Notes under the pieces: model-generated | The model's database searches: none | Seen by the model: only the letters and a program-made list of their open reading frames with translations | What the model was told of the DNA's origin: nothing | Made by a program: the position numbers and the translations under genes | Assembly (NCBI GenBank): GCA_030648435.1 | Contig: JAUSHE010000014.1 | Span: 25,694 to 89,693 of the forward strand | DNA from: Candidatus Daviesbacteria bacterium | GTDB taxonomy: Bacteria > Patescibacteria > Microgenomatia > Daviesbacterales > UBA10151 | Length of the DNA: 64,000 nucleotides | Reading direction: 5' to 3' | Part shown: one piece after another, positions 10,186-19,779 of the stretch | Layout: the number at the start of each line of letters is the position of its first letter | How positions within the stretch are numbered: the first letter of the stretch is position 1

Positions 10186-11650
10186 ACTAAAAAAAATTAC
10201 TGGACGGAGATCATTTCATGTGTTGATTTTCTTTTTGGTTTTAATTTTTACTTTCATTTTACGGACGCACAATTTCGACCGTTTCCCCGTAATGGGTCAT
10301 TTGGAAGAACAAATGTTTGCCTGGGCAGGAATTCATCTTATTGAGAGGGGCATACCTAGAGCATGGACTTCCTTAGATTTTCCGGAGAGGGCAGTTGTTT
10401 ATAAAGGCGCGGTTTCTTACAACGGAGGGGATCCTGTTGTGCATGTTAAGTTAGTCGAACCGTGGCTTGAGCATCCGCCGCTTTTTTCTCTTTTGGTAGG
10501 GGAGTTTGCTCATCTATATAAAGCTAACAGGGACGATGTTGTTCCCACTTCTTTTATAAGAACTCCTTTAATGATTGCTGCGCTATTAGTTTCTATAATG
10601 ATCTTTCTTGTTGCCAGACTAATATCAGGTTATTGGAGCGGCATTTTAGCGATGCTTATTTATGGCGTAACGCCTATTTTGGTTCTTGGTTCGAGACTGG
10701 CTGTTCCGGAAAATATAATAGCACTTCTTTATATTGCGGTTATTTATTTACTTATCAAATTTCAGCTTCATCAAAAATTTAGGTTTTTACTCACAATTCC
10801 TTTATTGGTGGGCATAGCAGGACTTTCTAAAGCTACCGGTTTTTTCATTATATTTCTGGCAATTTATACTGTTTTGATAAAGCAGAAATATAAATACGCC
10901 CTTTACCTTTTTGCGGCAATATTGCCCTTTATTGCCCTGTTTTTTGCTTACGGTCTTTATTTTGATCCGGAGATTTTTTGGCGAATTAATGCTATTCAGT
11001 CATCCCGTCCGGTAGGTTTTGCGTCTTTGGGTTGGTTTTTTGTTTCGCCTGCTTTTGATATTAATGAATTGCTAGACGGTTGGTTTATCTTTTTACTTCT
11101 TTCGGCAGCATTTTTCCTTTTTTCTCCTCTTTCGGGTCTAAAAAGATTTATAAGTTTGGCTTTTGTTTTTTGGATAGCCGTAGTAATGTTTTCAGGAGGG
11201 GAGGCAGACTTGCTTCCCTGGTACAGGTATCCTGCGTATCCGTTACTTGCGATCTTAGGAGCCTGGGGTTTGCAAGTTTTAGTTAAACGTGCTGATCTTT
11301 TTGCCACATTTCTCATAGCGGGTTTGTTTCTGGGAGGCAGAACGCTGTTGGTTAACGCTTTCCGTCCCAATGTATCTCCGATGAATTTCAGGATTATTTT
11401 TTCTTTACTTATGTTGCCGTCTCTTTTAAATTCGATTTTTACCCGATCTTATTTGGAAAAAATAAATAAACTGTTTCTAATACTGATTATTGCAGTCGGC
11501 ATGTATTTCAATATTATCTATATATATAACGTTTTTGAATTAAAGTGCGAAAGTAAGACTTGCGCTTTTGGGCCTACAACGAAGCTATCCACCGTTAATT
11601 TTCCGTTTTTCTGGCGTTGGTTTGTTTTGGGTGAGCCCACATTAAAGTAA
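10166..11650 (+). CDS. GT-C membrane glycosyltransferase with Glu-Glu in place of Asp-Glu
   Basis: A 494-residue polytopic protein. After the first helix comes HLEEQMFAW, with Glu47-Glu48 where relatives have Asp-Glu. A long extracytoplasmic loop before the second helix ends in an EPWLEHPPLF block typical of GT39 proteins (acid followed by HPP). About 11 helices follow. The acidic-pair change may alter donor preference or simply mark a divergent subfamily. It overlaps the upstream gene by 20 bases and is separated from the next by three. Confidence 0.8.
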   Translation: MTQYLNKLKKITGRRSFHVLIFFLVLIFTFILRTHNFDRFPVMGHLEEQMFAWAGIHLIERGIPRAWTSLDFPERAVVYKGAVSYNGGDPVVHVKLVEPWLEHPPLFSLLVGEFAHLYKANRDDVVPTSFIRTPLMIAALLVSIMIFLVARLISGYWSGILAMLIYGVTPILVLGSRLAVPENIIALLYIAVIYLLIKFQLHQKFRFLLTIPLLVGIAGLSKATGFFIIFLAIYTVLIKQKYKYALYLFAAILPFIALFFAYGLYFDPEIFWRINAIQSSRPVGFASLGWFFVSPAFDINELLDGWFIFLLLSAAFFLFSPLSGLKRFISLAFVFWIAVVMFSGGEADLLPWYRYPAYPLLAILGAWGLQVLVKRADLFATFLIAGLFLGGRTLLVNAFRPNVSPMNFRIIFSLLMLPSLLNSIFTRSYLEKINKLFLILIIAVGMYFNIIYIYNVFELKCESKTCAFGPTTKLSTVNFPFFWRWFVLGEPTLK

Positions 11651-11653
11651 AAA

Positions 11654-13267
11654 ATGTATAAAAAAGTAAATATCTTTTCGTTTTGTTTAATTCTGCTGGT
11701 AGCTTTCTTTTTAAGATTCTATCAGATTAATAATATCCCGCCGTCTTTAAACTGGGATGAAGTGTCAATTGGCTATAATGCTTATTCAATATTGAAGACC
11801 GGTAGAGATGAGTGGGGACAATTTTTGCCTTTAAGTTTCAGGGCTTTTGGGGATTATAAATTACCGCTTTATATTTATCTTGATGCGCCGTTTGTGGCGC
11901 TTTTGGGTCTGACTGAAGCGGCAGTCAGGTTGCCTTCGGTACTTTCAGGAATGGGAGTTGTTGTTCTTGTTTTTCTGATACTAAAAGAATTAACTAAAAG
12001 TTTTTACCTTTCTCTTTGGGGAATGTTTATCAGTGCTACTTTGCCATGGCTGGTGGTCTTTTCCCGTATCGCACTTGAGGCAAATCTGGCTTTGTTTTTA
12101 ACCACAGCATCGTTCTATCTATTATTGCTTGCACGCAGAAAAAAAATATTACTGTTTTTTTCTGCAGTTTTGTTGGGATTATCAATTTTTTCTTATAACA
12201 GCAGTAGGGTATTAGTTATTCTGTTTTTGTTGCTTGGTATTGTATTTTACAGAAACTTTAAAAAGAAAGAAATACTTTTACCGTTAGTTATTATAATAAT
12301 ATTTATTCTGATTGCCTTTTTTCAGGCGGTTACGGTAGATTCGGGAGCAAGATATAAATGGACAACTATTTTGGATGAAGGGGCGATCACAAGAATCAAT
12401 CAGCTCCGTGGACTCTCCGGTTTGCCGTCGCTCCTTAATCAGTTGATTCATAATAAAGCGACATATTTTATAACAGAGGCCTCAAAAAATTATATCTATC
12501 ATTTTGATCCGTACTTTTTGTTTATAAACGGAGGGTCGAATTTTCAATTTTCTATTCCCGGTTCAGGTCAGATTTATTTAAGTTTGTTGCCTTTGATTGT
12601 ATTGGGAATATGGAAGATGATGTGTGAGCGAAAAGGATGGCAGTTGTTTATACTTGGGTGGCTTCTTATTTCGCCAATCCCAGGGGCTATTACAAGGGAC
12701 GCACCTCATTCTTTAAGGGCAATTTTTATGACCGTGCCGTTAGTTTTAATTGCAGTTATGGGAATAAAACGGATTCAGGATTCTATATCCGGCAAAATTT
12801 TTATTTTGTTAACTATTTTAATGGTGCTGTTATTATCGATTAGTGCTTTTGTTTTCTGGCAAAACTATGGTAATGATTATCAGAAAAATTATTCATGGTC
12901 ATGGCAGTACGGATATAAACAGGTTATGGAATTTGTTCATACCAATGGGAATAATTACGATAGGATTATTTTTACAAAAAGATATGGTGAACCACACGAA
13001 TTCCTGCTTTTCTATTTACAATATGATCCCTTAAAGTATCAAACTAATGAAACCTTAATAAGATATGAGCGGTCGGATTGGTTTTGGGTAGACAGGTTTG
13101 ATAAGTTTGAATTTATTAATGATTGGGAGATTAAAGATAAGGTTTTAGGCGCAAATAATACTCTCTTAATCACCAGTCCGGGTAATTATCCAATAGGATC
13201 TCAGGTTTTAGAAACAATCAAATTTTTGGACGGGAAAGCCGCCTTTGACATAGCAGCAGTGAACTAG
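11654..13267 (+). CDS. GT39/ArnT-like membrane glycosyltransferase, tandem family copy
   Basis: This 537-residue protein has the catalytic pair Asp35-Glu36 in NWDEVSIGYNAYS, followed by the family block ILKTGRDEWG and an AVRLPSVLSG segment. About ten helices and a soluble C-terminal domain of some 120 residues follow. It is homologous over its full length to the genes starting at 4480, 13286 and 14890. It is the first of three directly adjacent copies, so local duplication and divergence is the likely origin. It probably transfers a sugar from polyprenyl phosphate outside the cytoplasmic membrane. Confidence 0.86.
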   Translation: MYKKVNIFSFCLILLVAFFLRFYQINNIPPSLNWDEVSIGYNAYSILKTGRDEWGQFLPLSFRAFGDYKLPLYIYLDAPFVALLGLTEAAVRLPSVLSGMGVVVLVFLILKELTKSFYLSLWGMFISATLPWLVVFSRIALEANLALFLTTASFYLLLLARRKKILLFFSAVLLGLSIFSYNSSRVLVILFLLLGIVFYRNFKKKEILLPLVIIIIFILIAFFQAVTVDSGARYKWTTILDEGAITRINQLRGLSGLPSLLNQLIHNKATYFITEASKNYIYHFDPYFLFINGGSNFQFSIPGSGQIYLSLLPLIVLGIWKMMCERKGWQLFILGWLLISPIPGAITRDAPHSLRAIFMTVPLVLIAVMGIKRIQDSISGKIFILLTILMVLLLSISAFVFWQNYGNDYQKNYSWSWQYGYKQVMEFVHTNGNNYDRIIFTKRYGEPHEFLLFYLQYDPLKYQTNETLIRYERSDWFWVDRFDKFEFINDWEIKDKVLGANNTLLITSPGNYPIGSQVLETIKFLDGKAAFDIAAVN

Positions 13268-13273
13268 CTAAAG

Positions 13274-13279
13274 TATAAT
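13274..13279 (+). promoter_or_regulatory. Possible internal -10 box in the GT-C array
   Basis: TATAAT six bases before the ATG at 13286, the same layout as at the operon heads. A TTGACA lies at 13245-13250, but the spacer of 23 bases is too long for a normal sigma-70 promoter, so this is tentative. Confidence 0.35.
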
Positions 13280-13285
13280 TAAAGT

Positions 13286-14893
13286 ATGAGGATTTTAGTA
13301 GGGATTTTTATATTAGGTTTCATTTTAAGAGTTATTCTATTGGATGTTGCACCTCCCGGGTTTAATGCCGATGAGGCGGCATTGGGTTATAATGCATATT
13401 CTTTACTTCAGACCGGTAAAGATGAATGGGGAGCCAGTTTCCCGCTTGTTTTTAGGTCTTTTTCCGATTATAAACCAGGACTTTATGTTTATCTGGCGCT
13501 TCCTTTTGTTGCAGTACTTGGACTTTCAGAATTCGCAGTTAGATTGCCATCTATTTTGCTGGGAACTTTTTCGATAGTTCTTATTTATTTTCTTGCACAA
13601 GAGCTGTTCAAAAAAGAAACTGTGGCACTAGCTTGCGCCTTTCTTTTGGCTATTTCTCCCTGGCACATACATTTTTCAAGAGGTGCCTGGGAAGCTAATG
13701 TAGCTACGTTTTTTATTCTTTTAGGAGTTTACTCTTTTATTAAATTTTTTAGGGATAAACGCTTTTTATGGGTCTCTGTAATATCCTTTATTGCTTCAAT
13801 GTATGCTTATCAAGGCCCAAGGATTGTAGTGCCTGTATTAGTTCTGTTACTTGTGATTTTCTATTTTAGAAGATTAAGTTTAAAGAAAAATATTTCGGTA
13901 ATAGTATTTGCCGTTATTTTATTATTGCCAATGTTTTTTATTTTAATTAGCTCGGCTGGTTTAGCAAGATTTCAAGGCGTATCAATATTTTCTGATAAGG
14001 GTCCGTTAAACCGCATCAACGAGGAAAGGGGCGAACATTCAGATGGATCAGTTTTAAGTAGAATCTTTCATAATAAAGTAGAGGCTTATACAAGTGACTT
14101 TTTAAATCATTATCTTGATCATTTTGATCCTAATTTTCTTTTTACTGCAGGTGATCCACTCAAAAGAAATGGAATTCCTGATATTGGGCAGATGTATTTC
14201 TTCGAAATAGTTACATTTCTTGCCGGATTATATTTTTTGCTGAAGAATAGATTTGAAAATACAAAAATAATCCTTCTTTGGTTGATGGTAGCTCCTTTAG
14301 CTTCCTCTTTGACTTTTCAAACGCCACATGCCATAAGGGCACATAATATGGTTATTCCGCTGACCTTAATTTCTGGTTTGGGGCTCGGTATGTTATGGGA
14401 GAGCGTATTTAAACTGCGCTGGTATATAAGAAATCTGTTATTAGGTACAGTAGTTTTAACCGTATGTATTTCTTTGGCAGTTTTTTTAGACAGATATTTC
14501 GTACATTCCCCAAAGAAATATGCGCTTGAGTGGGAATATGGTTTTTCGCAAGCGATTGCATACATTGCTCAGAATAATGATAAATATCAGAAAATTGTTA
14601 TGACAGATAGGTATGATCAACCGTATATACTATTCCTTTTTTATTCTAAGTACGATCCGGCTCAATATCAAAAAGAATATAAAGCAATAGGAGATAATAA
14701 GTTTGGTTTTTCAACGATTAATTCATTTAATAAATATGAATTTAGACCAATAGGGAAAGAAGAGATTGGAAACCATAAAAATACGTTATTTATCGGAACA
14801 GAAGAAGAGATTGGTGAAAAAGGAGATTTATTAAAAATAATTAATTTTCCGAACGACAAACCAGTATTCAAGATAGTAGGCACTCAGAGATGA
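13286..14893 (+). CDS. GT39/ArnT-like membrane glycosyltransferase, tandem family copy
   Basis: A 535-residue protein with the catalytic pair Asp29-Glu30 in FNADEAALGYNAYS, then LLQTGKDEWG and AVRLPSILLG, matching its neighbours on both sides. About ten helices are followed by a soluble C-terminal domain. It is one of the few genes in this operon with a real upstream gap (18 bases). That gap contains a perfect TATAAT ending six bases before the ATG, so it may also be transcribed on its own. The stop overlaps the next start as ATGA. Confidence 0.86.
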   Translation: MRILVGIFILGFILRVILLDVAPPGFNADEAALGYNAYSLLQTGKDEWGASFPLVFRSFSDYKPGLYVYLALPFVAVLGLSEFAVRLPSILLGTFSIVLIYFLAQELFKKETVALACAFLLAISPWHIHFSRGAWEANVATFFILLGVYSFIKFFRDKRFLWVSVISFIASMYAYQGPRIVVPVLVLLLVIFYFRRLSLKKNISVIVFAVILLLPMFFILISSAGLARFQGVSIFSDKGPLNRINEERGEHSDGSVLSRIFHNKVEAYTSDFLNHYLDHFDPNFLFTAGDPLKRNGIPDIGQMYFFEIVTFLAGLYFLLKNRFENTKIILLWLMVAPLASSLTFQTPHAIRAHNMVIPLTLISGLGLGMLWESVFKLRWYIRNLLLGTVVLTVCISLAVFLDRYFVHSPKKYALEWEYGFSQAIAYIAQNNDKYQKIVMTDRYDQPYILFLFYSKYDPAQYQKEYKAIGDNKFGFSTINSFNKYEFRPIGKEEIGNHKNTLFIGTEEEIGEKGDLLKIINFPNDKPVFKIVGTQR

Positions 14894-16482
14894 CTCCGAG
14901 AATAAAGATAGTTTTGCTGATAATAATTGTTCTCTCGGCATTTTTGAGGTTGTATAAGCTAAATTCTATACCATCAGCGCTAAATTGGGATGAAGCGGCA
15001 GCAGGTTATAATGCATATACGATTGCTAATTGGGGAAGAGATGAGGGTGGAAATGTTTTACCTCTTGTTTTCACTTCTTTTTATGACGATAAACATCCTG
15101 TTCATATCTATATAACTGCTATTTTTGTTAAGCTTTTTGGATTGTCGGATTTTACTGTCAGATTACCTAGCGCTGTAATTGGCATATTTAGTGTTTTGGT
15201 AATTTTTTATTTGGCACGGATTCTTTTCAAAAATAATCTGATAGCATTATTATCTGCTTTGTTTTTAGCTGTTTCCCCGTATCATATACAATTTTCAAGG
15301 GGGCTTTGGGAAGTCAATTTCGCCCTTTTTTTCTTCTTACTGGGCCTATTATTTTTTTTCTTAGCCTTACAGAATAAAAGAAAACTTTTGAGCTTAGCTT
15401 TTTTAAGTTTTGGATTCAGTATTTTTTCTTACCACTCATCAAAGATTGTGGTTCCGATTGTTGTTTTATTGCTGATCCTGTTATATTTTAAGGATTTAAG
15501 AAAACTTTCTTGGAATTTTTATAGCGGGTTATTAATTTTTTTTGTATTTATTACACTACTTTTTATTGATACCAGACTTCTCGGAACGGCGAGAGCTAAA
15601 CAAACTCAATTCTCCAGGGATATTATTGAGAAAACTCAAATCTTTCAAAAAACAAATAATTCTTTCCTTGGTGTAGGAGAAATTATCCTTAAACAGTATA
15701 TAACTCATTTTACTCCGCAATATCTTTTTATTTCCGGCGATCAGAGCCCCAGAACTTCTATCAAAGTTATCGGAGAATTCTATAAAATTGATGCATTTTT
15801 TATTCTGGTTGGACTATTTTTTCTGTTGAAAATGAGGTCTAAGGCATCTATGATCATCCTTGCTTGGTTGATATTGGCTCCGATACCTGCCAGTCTGGTT
15901 AAAGGCGCTCCCAGCGCCAATAGGGCGGTTTTTATGATGGGGAATTTGCATCTTTTGTCGGCCATAGGTGCAGCTTCCATCGTCGGATTATTTAAACAAA
16001 GATTAAGGATATATATTTTAATAATTATTCTCTTCGTCGTAAGTTTGCAGGTTTATTCCTATACTAATTACTATTTTAATGTTTATCCTTTGAAAGATCC
16101 TCATGAATGGCAATATGGAATGAAACAAGTAGTGGAATTTGTAAAATTGCATCCGGAGTATAATCAAGTTTATATCACAGATATCCGATCGCAACCGTAT
16201 ATCTTTTTCCTGTTGTATCTAAAAACTCCATTACCTGAGTTCCTGAATACTGTGGTCTATAATCGTGGTGAAATCAAAAAAACTAGTGTAGTTGCCTATT
16301 TTGATAAATATTATTTCGGAGGATGGGATCCGATTGAAAGTATGCCTACGCCTGGAGTATTATATGTTTTGAGCCCAAGTCAATATGATGGTTTAAAACA
16401 CAGATCTGATTTTGATGTAAAAAAAATTATTCATTTTCCCGATGGGGGAGATGATTTTTTTCTAGTCAGCGCAGAATTATGA
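14890..16482 (+). CDS. GT39/ArnT-like membrane glycosyltransferase, tandem family copy
   Basis: This 530-residue protein carries Asp34-Glu35 in NWDEAAAGYNAYT, the diverged block IANWGRDEGG, and TVRLPSAVIG. It is full-length homologous to the two preceding genes but more divergent in the first external loop, so acceptor use may differ. ATGA overlaps couple it to both neighbours, the downstream one being a GT2. It is predicted to act on the outer membrane face with a lipid-linked sugar donor. Confidence 0.86.
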   Translation: MTPRIKIVLLIIIVLSAFLRLYKLNSIPSALNWDEAAAGYNAYTIANWGRDEGGNVLPLVFTSFYDDKHPVHIYITAIFVKLFGLSDFTVRLPSAVIGIFSVLVIFYLARILFKNNLIALLSALFLAVSPYHIQFSRGLWEVNFALFFFLLGLLFFFLALQNKRKLLSLAFLSFGFSIFSYHSSKIVVPIVVLLLILLYFKDLRKLSWNFYSGLLIFFVFITLLFIDTRLLGTARAKQTQFSRDIIEKTQIFQKTNNSFLGVGEIILKQYITHFTPQYLFISGDQSPRTSIKVIGEFYKIDAFFILVGLFFLLKMRSKASMIILAWLILAPIPASLVKGAPSANRAVFMMGNLHLLSAIGAASIVGLFKQRLRIYILIIILFVVSLQVYSYTNYYFNVYPLKDPHEWQYGMKQVVEFVKLHPEYNQVYITDIRSQPYIFFLLYLKTPLPEFLNTVVYNRGEIKKTSVVAYFDKYYFGGWDPIESMPTPGVLYVLSPSQYDGLKHRSDFDVKKIIHFPDGGDDFFLVSAEL

Positions 16483-17249
16483 AAAAAATATCTGTAGTGT
16501 TAGCGGTTTATAACGAAGAAGATAACTTAAGAAATTGTCTTGAGTCAATAAAGGATTTTGCGTGGGAGATAGTAATTGTGGATGGTGGGTCAAAAGATAA
16601 GACTCTGGATATAGCGAAAGAATTTGGCGCTAAAATTATCCAAACAAATAATCCGCCAGTTTTCCATATTAATAAAAATAAAGCAATAGATGCAAGCCAC
16701 GGAGATTGGATATTACAGCTTGATGCTGACGAAGTAGTGACAGAAGATTTAGCAGAAGAAATTGAACGGGTAACCAGTTCTAAATCAGATATTAATGGAT
16801 ACTGGATTCCCCGTAAGAATTTCTTCTTAGGAAGGTATTTAACAAAAGGCGGGCAGTATCCGGATTATACTCTAAGGCTTTACAGGCAGGGAAGTGGCCG
16901 ACTGCCGGCAAAGGATGTTCATGAACAGGCGGAGGTTTCAGGGAAAGTAGGTTATTTAAGAAATGATTTGCTCCACGAAAGAGACAAAGTTTTTTCAGAG
17001 TATCTAAAGCGATTTAACCGTTATACTGATCTGCTGGCTTCTCAATTAAAGGAAAAGGGTGTGAATGTTAATAGAATTTCATTCTTTAGTTATATTTTTG
17101 TTAAACCGCTTTTTTGGTTTTTTAAAGTTTTTGTAAGACACAAAGGGTTTATGGACGGATTTCCCGGATTTGTTTTTGCATTCTTTTCCTCTCTGCGGTT
17201 TCCTGTATCTTATTTAAAACTATGGAGAAAATATGAAAATCGCAATTAA
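16479..17249 (+). CDS. GT2 glycosyltransferase, WaaE/KdtX-like
   Basis: A 256-residue GT-A enzyme with the N-terminal ISVVLAVYNEE strand, the metal site DADE at residues 82-85, and the same IPRKNFFLG ... YPDYTLRLYRQ signature as the genes at 6167 and 7051. It is coupled by ATGA to the GT-C upstream, and its last 17 bases overlap the GT4 downstream. This repeats the GT2-then-GT4 order seen at 7051-8945. It should be a cytoplasmic glycan chain-building enzyme. Confidence 0.88.
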   Translation: MKKISVVLAVYNEEDNLRNCLESIKDFAWEIVIVDGGSKDKTLDIAKEFGAKIIQTNNPPVFHINKNKAIDASHGDWILQLDADEVVTEDLAEEIERVTSSKSDINGYWIPRKNFFLGRYLTKGGQYPDYTLRLYRQGSGRLPAKDVHEQAEVSGKVGYLRNDLLHERDKVFSEYLKRFNRYTDLLASQLKEKGVNVNRISFFSYIFVKPLFWFFKVFVRHKGFMDGFPGFVFAFFSSLRFPVSYLKLWRKYENRN

Positions 17250-18300
17250 TATACATCCATTAAAAAGTGGTCACAGAGATAGGGGTATTGGTAAATATAC
17301 CGTTAATTTGATTGAGAATATGAAGCGATATGTTGATATGGAAATTCAGGAATTCACTGATCTTTCTGAACTGAAGGATGTAGATATAGTACATTATCCA
17401 TGGTTCGATTTTTTCGCACATACCCTACCAATTAAAAAACAATTTAAAACTGTTGTTACAATTCACGATGTAATTCCATTACTTTATCCCGAAAGGTATC
17501 CGGTTGGACTATTCGGAAGATTTAATTTTCTGCTCCAAAGGCTGGCATTAAGAAATTGTTTTATTATCACTGATTCCGAAATTTCAAGAATTGATATAAA
17601 CAGATATTTACATGTTATTGAAGAAAAAATTCAAGTAGTACATTTAGCTGCAAATAAAGATTTTAAGCCTCTGAATGACACTAAGCTTTTATTTACCAAA
17701 AGGAAATATAATTTACCCAGTAGTTTTATACTATATGTGGGAGATGCAAACTGGACAAAAAATTTACCATTTCTGATTGAAGGTTTTAAAAAGTTAATTG
17801 GGATTGCTGATTTTAAAGATACAAAGCTAGTATTTGTTGGCGGTGTTTTTTTAAAAAATGTTGAAAACATAGACCATCCGGAACTTGAAAGCTTAAAAAG
17901 GGTTAATAAATTGATTAAGGACATGAACCTGGAGCAAAATATTATGAGGATTGGCAATTTAAGCGTAGAAGACTTAGTGGCTTTTTATAATTTAGCTACA
18001 GTATATGTTCAGCCTTCCTTATATGAGGGGTTTGGATTGCCAATTATAGAAGCTTTTGCTTGCGGTACGCCTGTGATTTCATCTAATAAAGGAAGCCTAA
18101 AGGAAGTAGGACGAGATGCCGCTGTGTATTTTGATCCGACTAACCTCGATCAATTCGTATCAATCCTAAGAGAAGTTTTACAGGATAAATCTCAACAGAA
18201 TAAATTATCCAAATTAGGATTTGAACAAGCTAAGAAATATTCTTGGGAAAAAGTTGCGAAAGAAACAGCCGATGTATATCAGTATATCGTAGAACATTAG
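17233..18300 (+). CDS. GT4 family glycosyltransferase
   Basis: This 355-residue GT-B enzyme shows the N-terminal GIGKYTVNLI loop, the domain linker region ILYVGDANWTKN, and the C-terminal donor site LYEGFGLPIIEAFACG with its Glu-x7-Glu spacing. This is the mannosyltransferase-like part of GT4, but the donor cannot be settled by eye. A GGAG site (17224-17227) precedes the ATG by five bases. It overlaps the GT2 upstream by 17 bases. Confidence 0.9.
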   Translation: MKIAINIHPLKSGHRDRGIGKYTVNLIENMKRYVDMEIQEFTDLSELKDVDIVHYPWFDFFAHTLPIKKQFKTVVTIHDVIPLLYPERYPVGLFGRFNFLLQRLALRNCFIITDSEISRIDINRYLHVIEEKIQVVHLAANKDFKPLNDTKLLFTKRKYNLPSSFILYVGDANWTKNLPFLIEGFKKLIGIADFKDTKLVFVGGVFLKNVENIDHPELESLKRVNKLIKDMNLEQNIMRIGNLSVEDLVAFYNLATVYVQPSLYEGFGLPIIEAFACGTPVISSNKGSLKEVGRDAAVYFDPTNLDQFVSILREVLQDKSQQNKLSKLGFEQAKKYSWEKVAKETADVYQYIVEH

Positions 18301-18306
18301 AATAAT

Positions 18307-19779
18307 ATGTTTTCTTCTTGGAATAAATATGTACTACTCTTTTTCTTAACTTACTTATCTATTGGTTTATTTATATATAAAGATTATGGCATATCCTGGG
18401 ACGAACCATCACAAAGACAGGTGGGTTATGTGAACTATGTTTATTTAACAGGTAAGGATAAGGAGGTGCTGTCTAATTTTGCAGATAAATATTATGGTCC
18501 TGTTTTTGAACTACCACTAATAATAATGGAGAGAGTTTTACGTGTTGAGGATCCCAAGACTATTTATCAGATGAGGCACCTGATAACTTTTGGTATTTTT
18601 TATCTCGGTGTAATTTTTTTCTATTTTTTGAATACATTAATCTTTAATGACAAAAAGTATGGATTGATTGCCTGCGTCTTATTGGTCTTAAGTCCTCGAA
18701 TATTTGCTGATAGTTTTTATAATTCAAAAGATATCCCTTTTCTTTCTTTTTTTATAATCTCAACATTCACGCTCTTCAAATTAATAGAAAAAAGGTCGTG
18801 GAAGTGGGTCTTCCTTCATGCGTTCGCTACAACTTTGTTGGTAGGAATTAGAGCGATAGGTATTATTATGCCTTTAATAACACTTCTGGTTCTGTTAAAA
18901 GAGAATTTTATTCATCATAAGACATTTCTTAAAAAAATAGTTGTATACCTGTTTGTTACCATGCTAATGATTGTACTTTCTTGGCCTCTTTTATGGATGA
19001 ATCCGTTAAATATACTTAGCGTGTTAAAGAATATGGTAAATTTCAATTATCAAACTAATTTACCTATTTTATACATGGGTAAATATATATCTCCTTTTTC
19101 CGTTCCGTGGCACTATATCCCTGTGTGGATTTTTATTACGGTACCCGTAACGTACGGCGTATTATTTGTAATTGGGTTAATTAGAACGATTTTTGAAAAG
19201 AATGTTTTAAATCTAGTGTTGTTATTATTAATTATCTCTCCGGTTATTGGAGTAATTATCTTACATTCGACGTTATATGATGGTTGGAGGCATCTATATT
19301 TTGTCTATCCCTTTATGGTGATTTTTATGGTTAGAGGACTTAAATCGGTGCCCCGACCTTTAGTTATTTTAACTTGCATAGAAATAGTCACAGTTATAAT
19401 TTTTATGTGGAGATATCATCCTTATCAGAATCTATATTTTAATATTGCATTGAATCAGAATATGAAAGAGGTAAAACAGAATTACGAGCTTGACTATTGG
19501 GGTTTATCCTACCGTCAAGCCTTAGAGTTTATAGTGAAAAATGATTCTGCTGAAAAAATACCTGTTCTTGTTGCAAATAATCCGGGAAATTCGAATTCTT
19601 TAATGTTGGATCAAGTTGATCGTCAAAGGTTACAATATTTACCGGACGGTGATCTTACAAATGCTAAATATTTTGTGAGTAATTACCGATGGCATATTGA
19701 TGATTATAGTTATGGACAAGAAGTGTATAATTTCCAGATAGGAGGAGCAAAAATTATATCAGTTTACAAATTAAAATAG
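18307..19779 (+). CDS. GT-C (GT39-like) membrane glycosyltransferase
   Basis: A 490-residue polytopic protein. The first helix is followed by ISWDEPSQ with Asp32-Glu33 as the probable catalytic pair. A later loop has YNSKDIPFLSFF, the position where GT39 relatives have a conserved lysine/aspartate loop after helix 4. About 11 helices are followed by a short soluble tail. It follows the GT4 gene by six bases and abuts the next gene directly. It belongs to a different subfamily from the tandem copies at 11654-16482. Confidence 0.8.
   Translation: MFSSWNKYVLLFFLTYLSIGLFIYKDYGISWDEPSQRQVGYVNYVYLTGKDKEVLSNFADKYYGPVFELPLIIMERVLRVEDPKTIYQMRHLITFGIFYLGVIFFYFLNTLIFNDKKYGLIACVLLVLSPRIFADSFYNSKDIPFLSFFIISTFTLFKLIEKRSWKWVFLHAFATTLLVGIRAIGIIMPLITLLVLLKENFIHHKTFLKKIVVYLFVTMLMIVLSWPLLWMNPLNILSVLKNMVNFNYQTNLPILYMGKYISPFSVPWHYIPVWIFITVPVTYGVLFVIGLIRTIFEKNVLNLVLLLLIISPVIGVIILHSTLYDGWRHLYFVYPFMVIFMVRGLKSVPRPLVILTCIEIVTVIIFMWRYHPYQNLYFNIALNQNMKEVKQNYELDYWGLSYRQALEFIVKNDSAEKIPVLVANNPGNSNSLMLDQVDRQRLQYLPDGDLTNAKYFVSNYRWHIDDYSYGQEVYNFQIGGAKIISVYKLK

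Noticed and set aside
10996..11370. Long minus-strand open frame opposite a GT-C gene
   Set aside because: It is antisense to a clear membrane glycosyltransferase, has a Lys/Arg/Pro-rich composition typical of shadow frames, and no ribosome-binding site.
13245..13279. TTGACA plus TATAAT as a full sigma-70 promoter
   Set aside because: The spacer is 23 bases, well outside the functional range; only the -10 box is listed, with low confidence.
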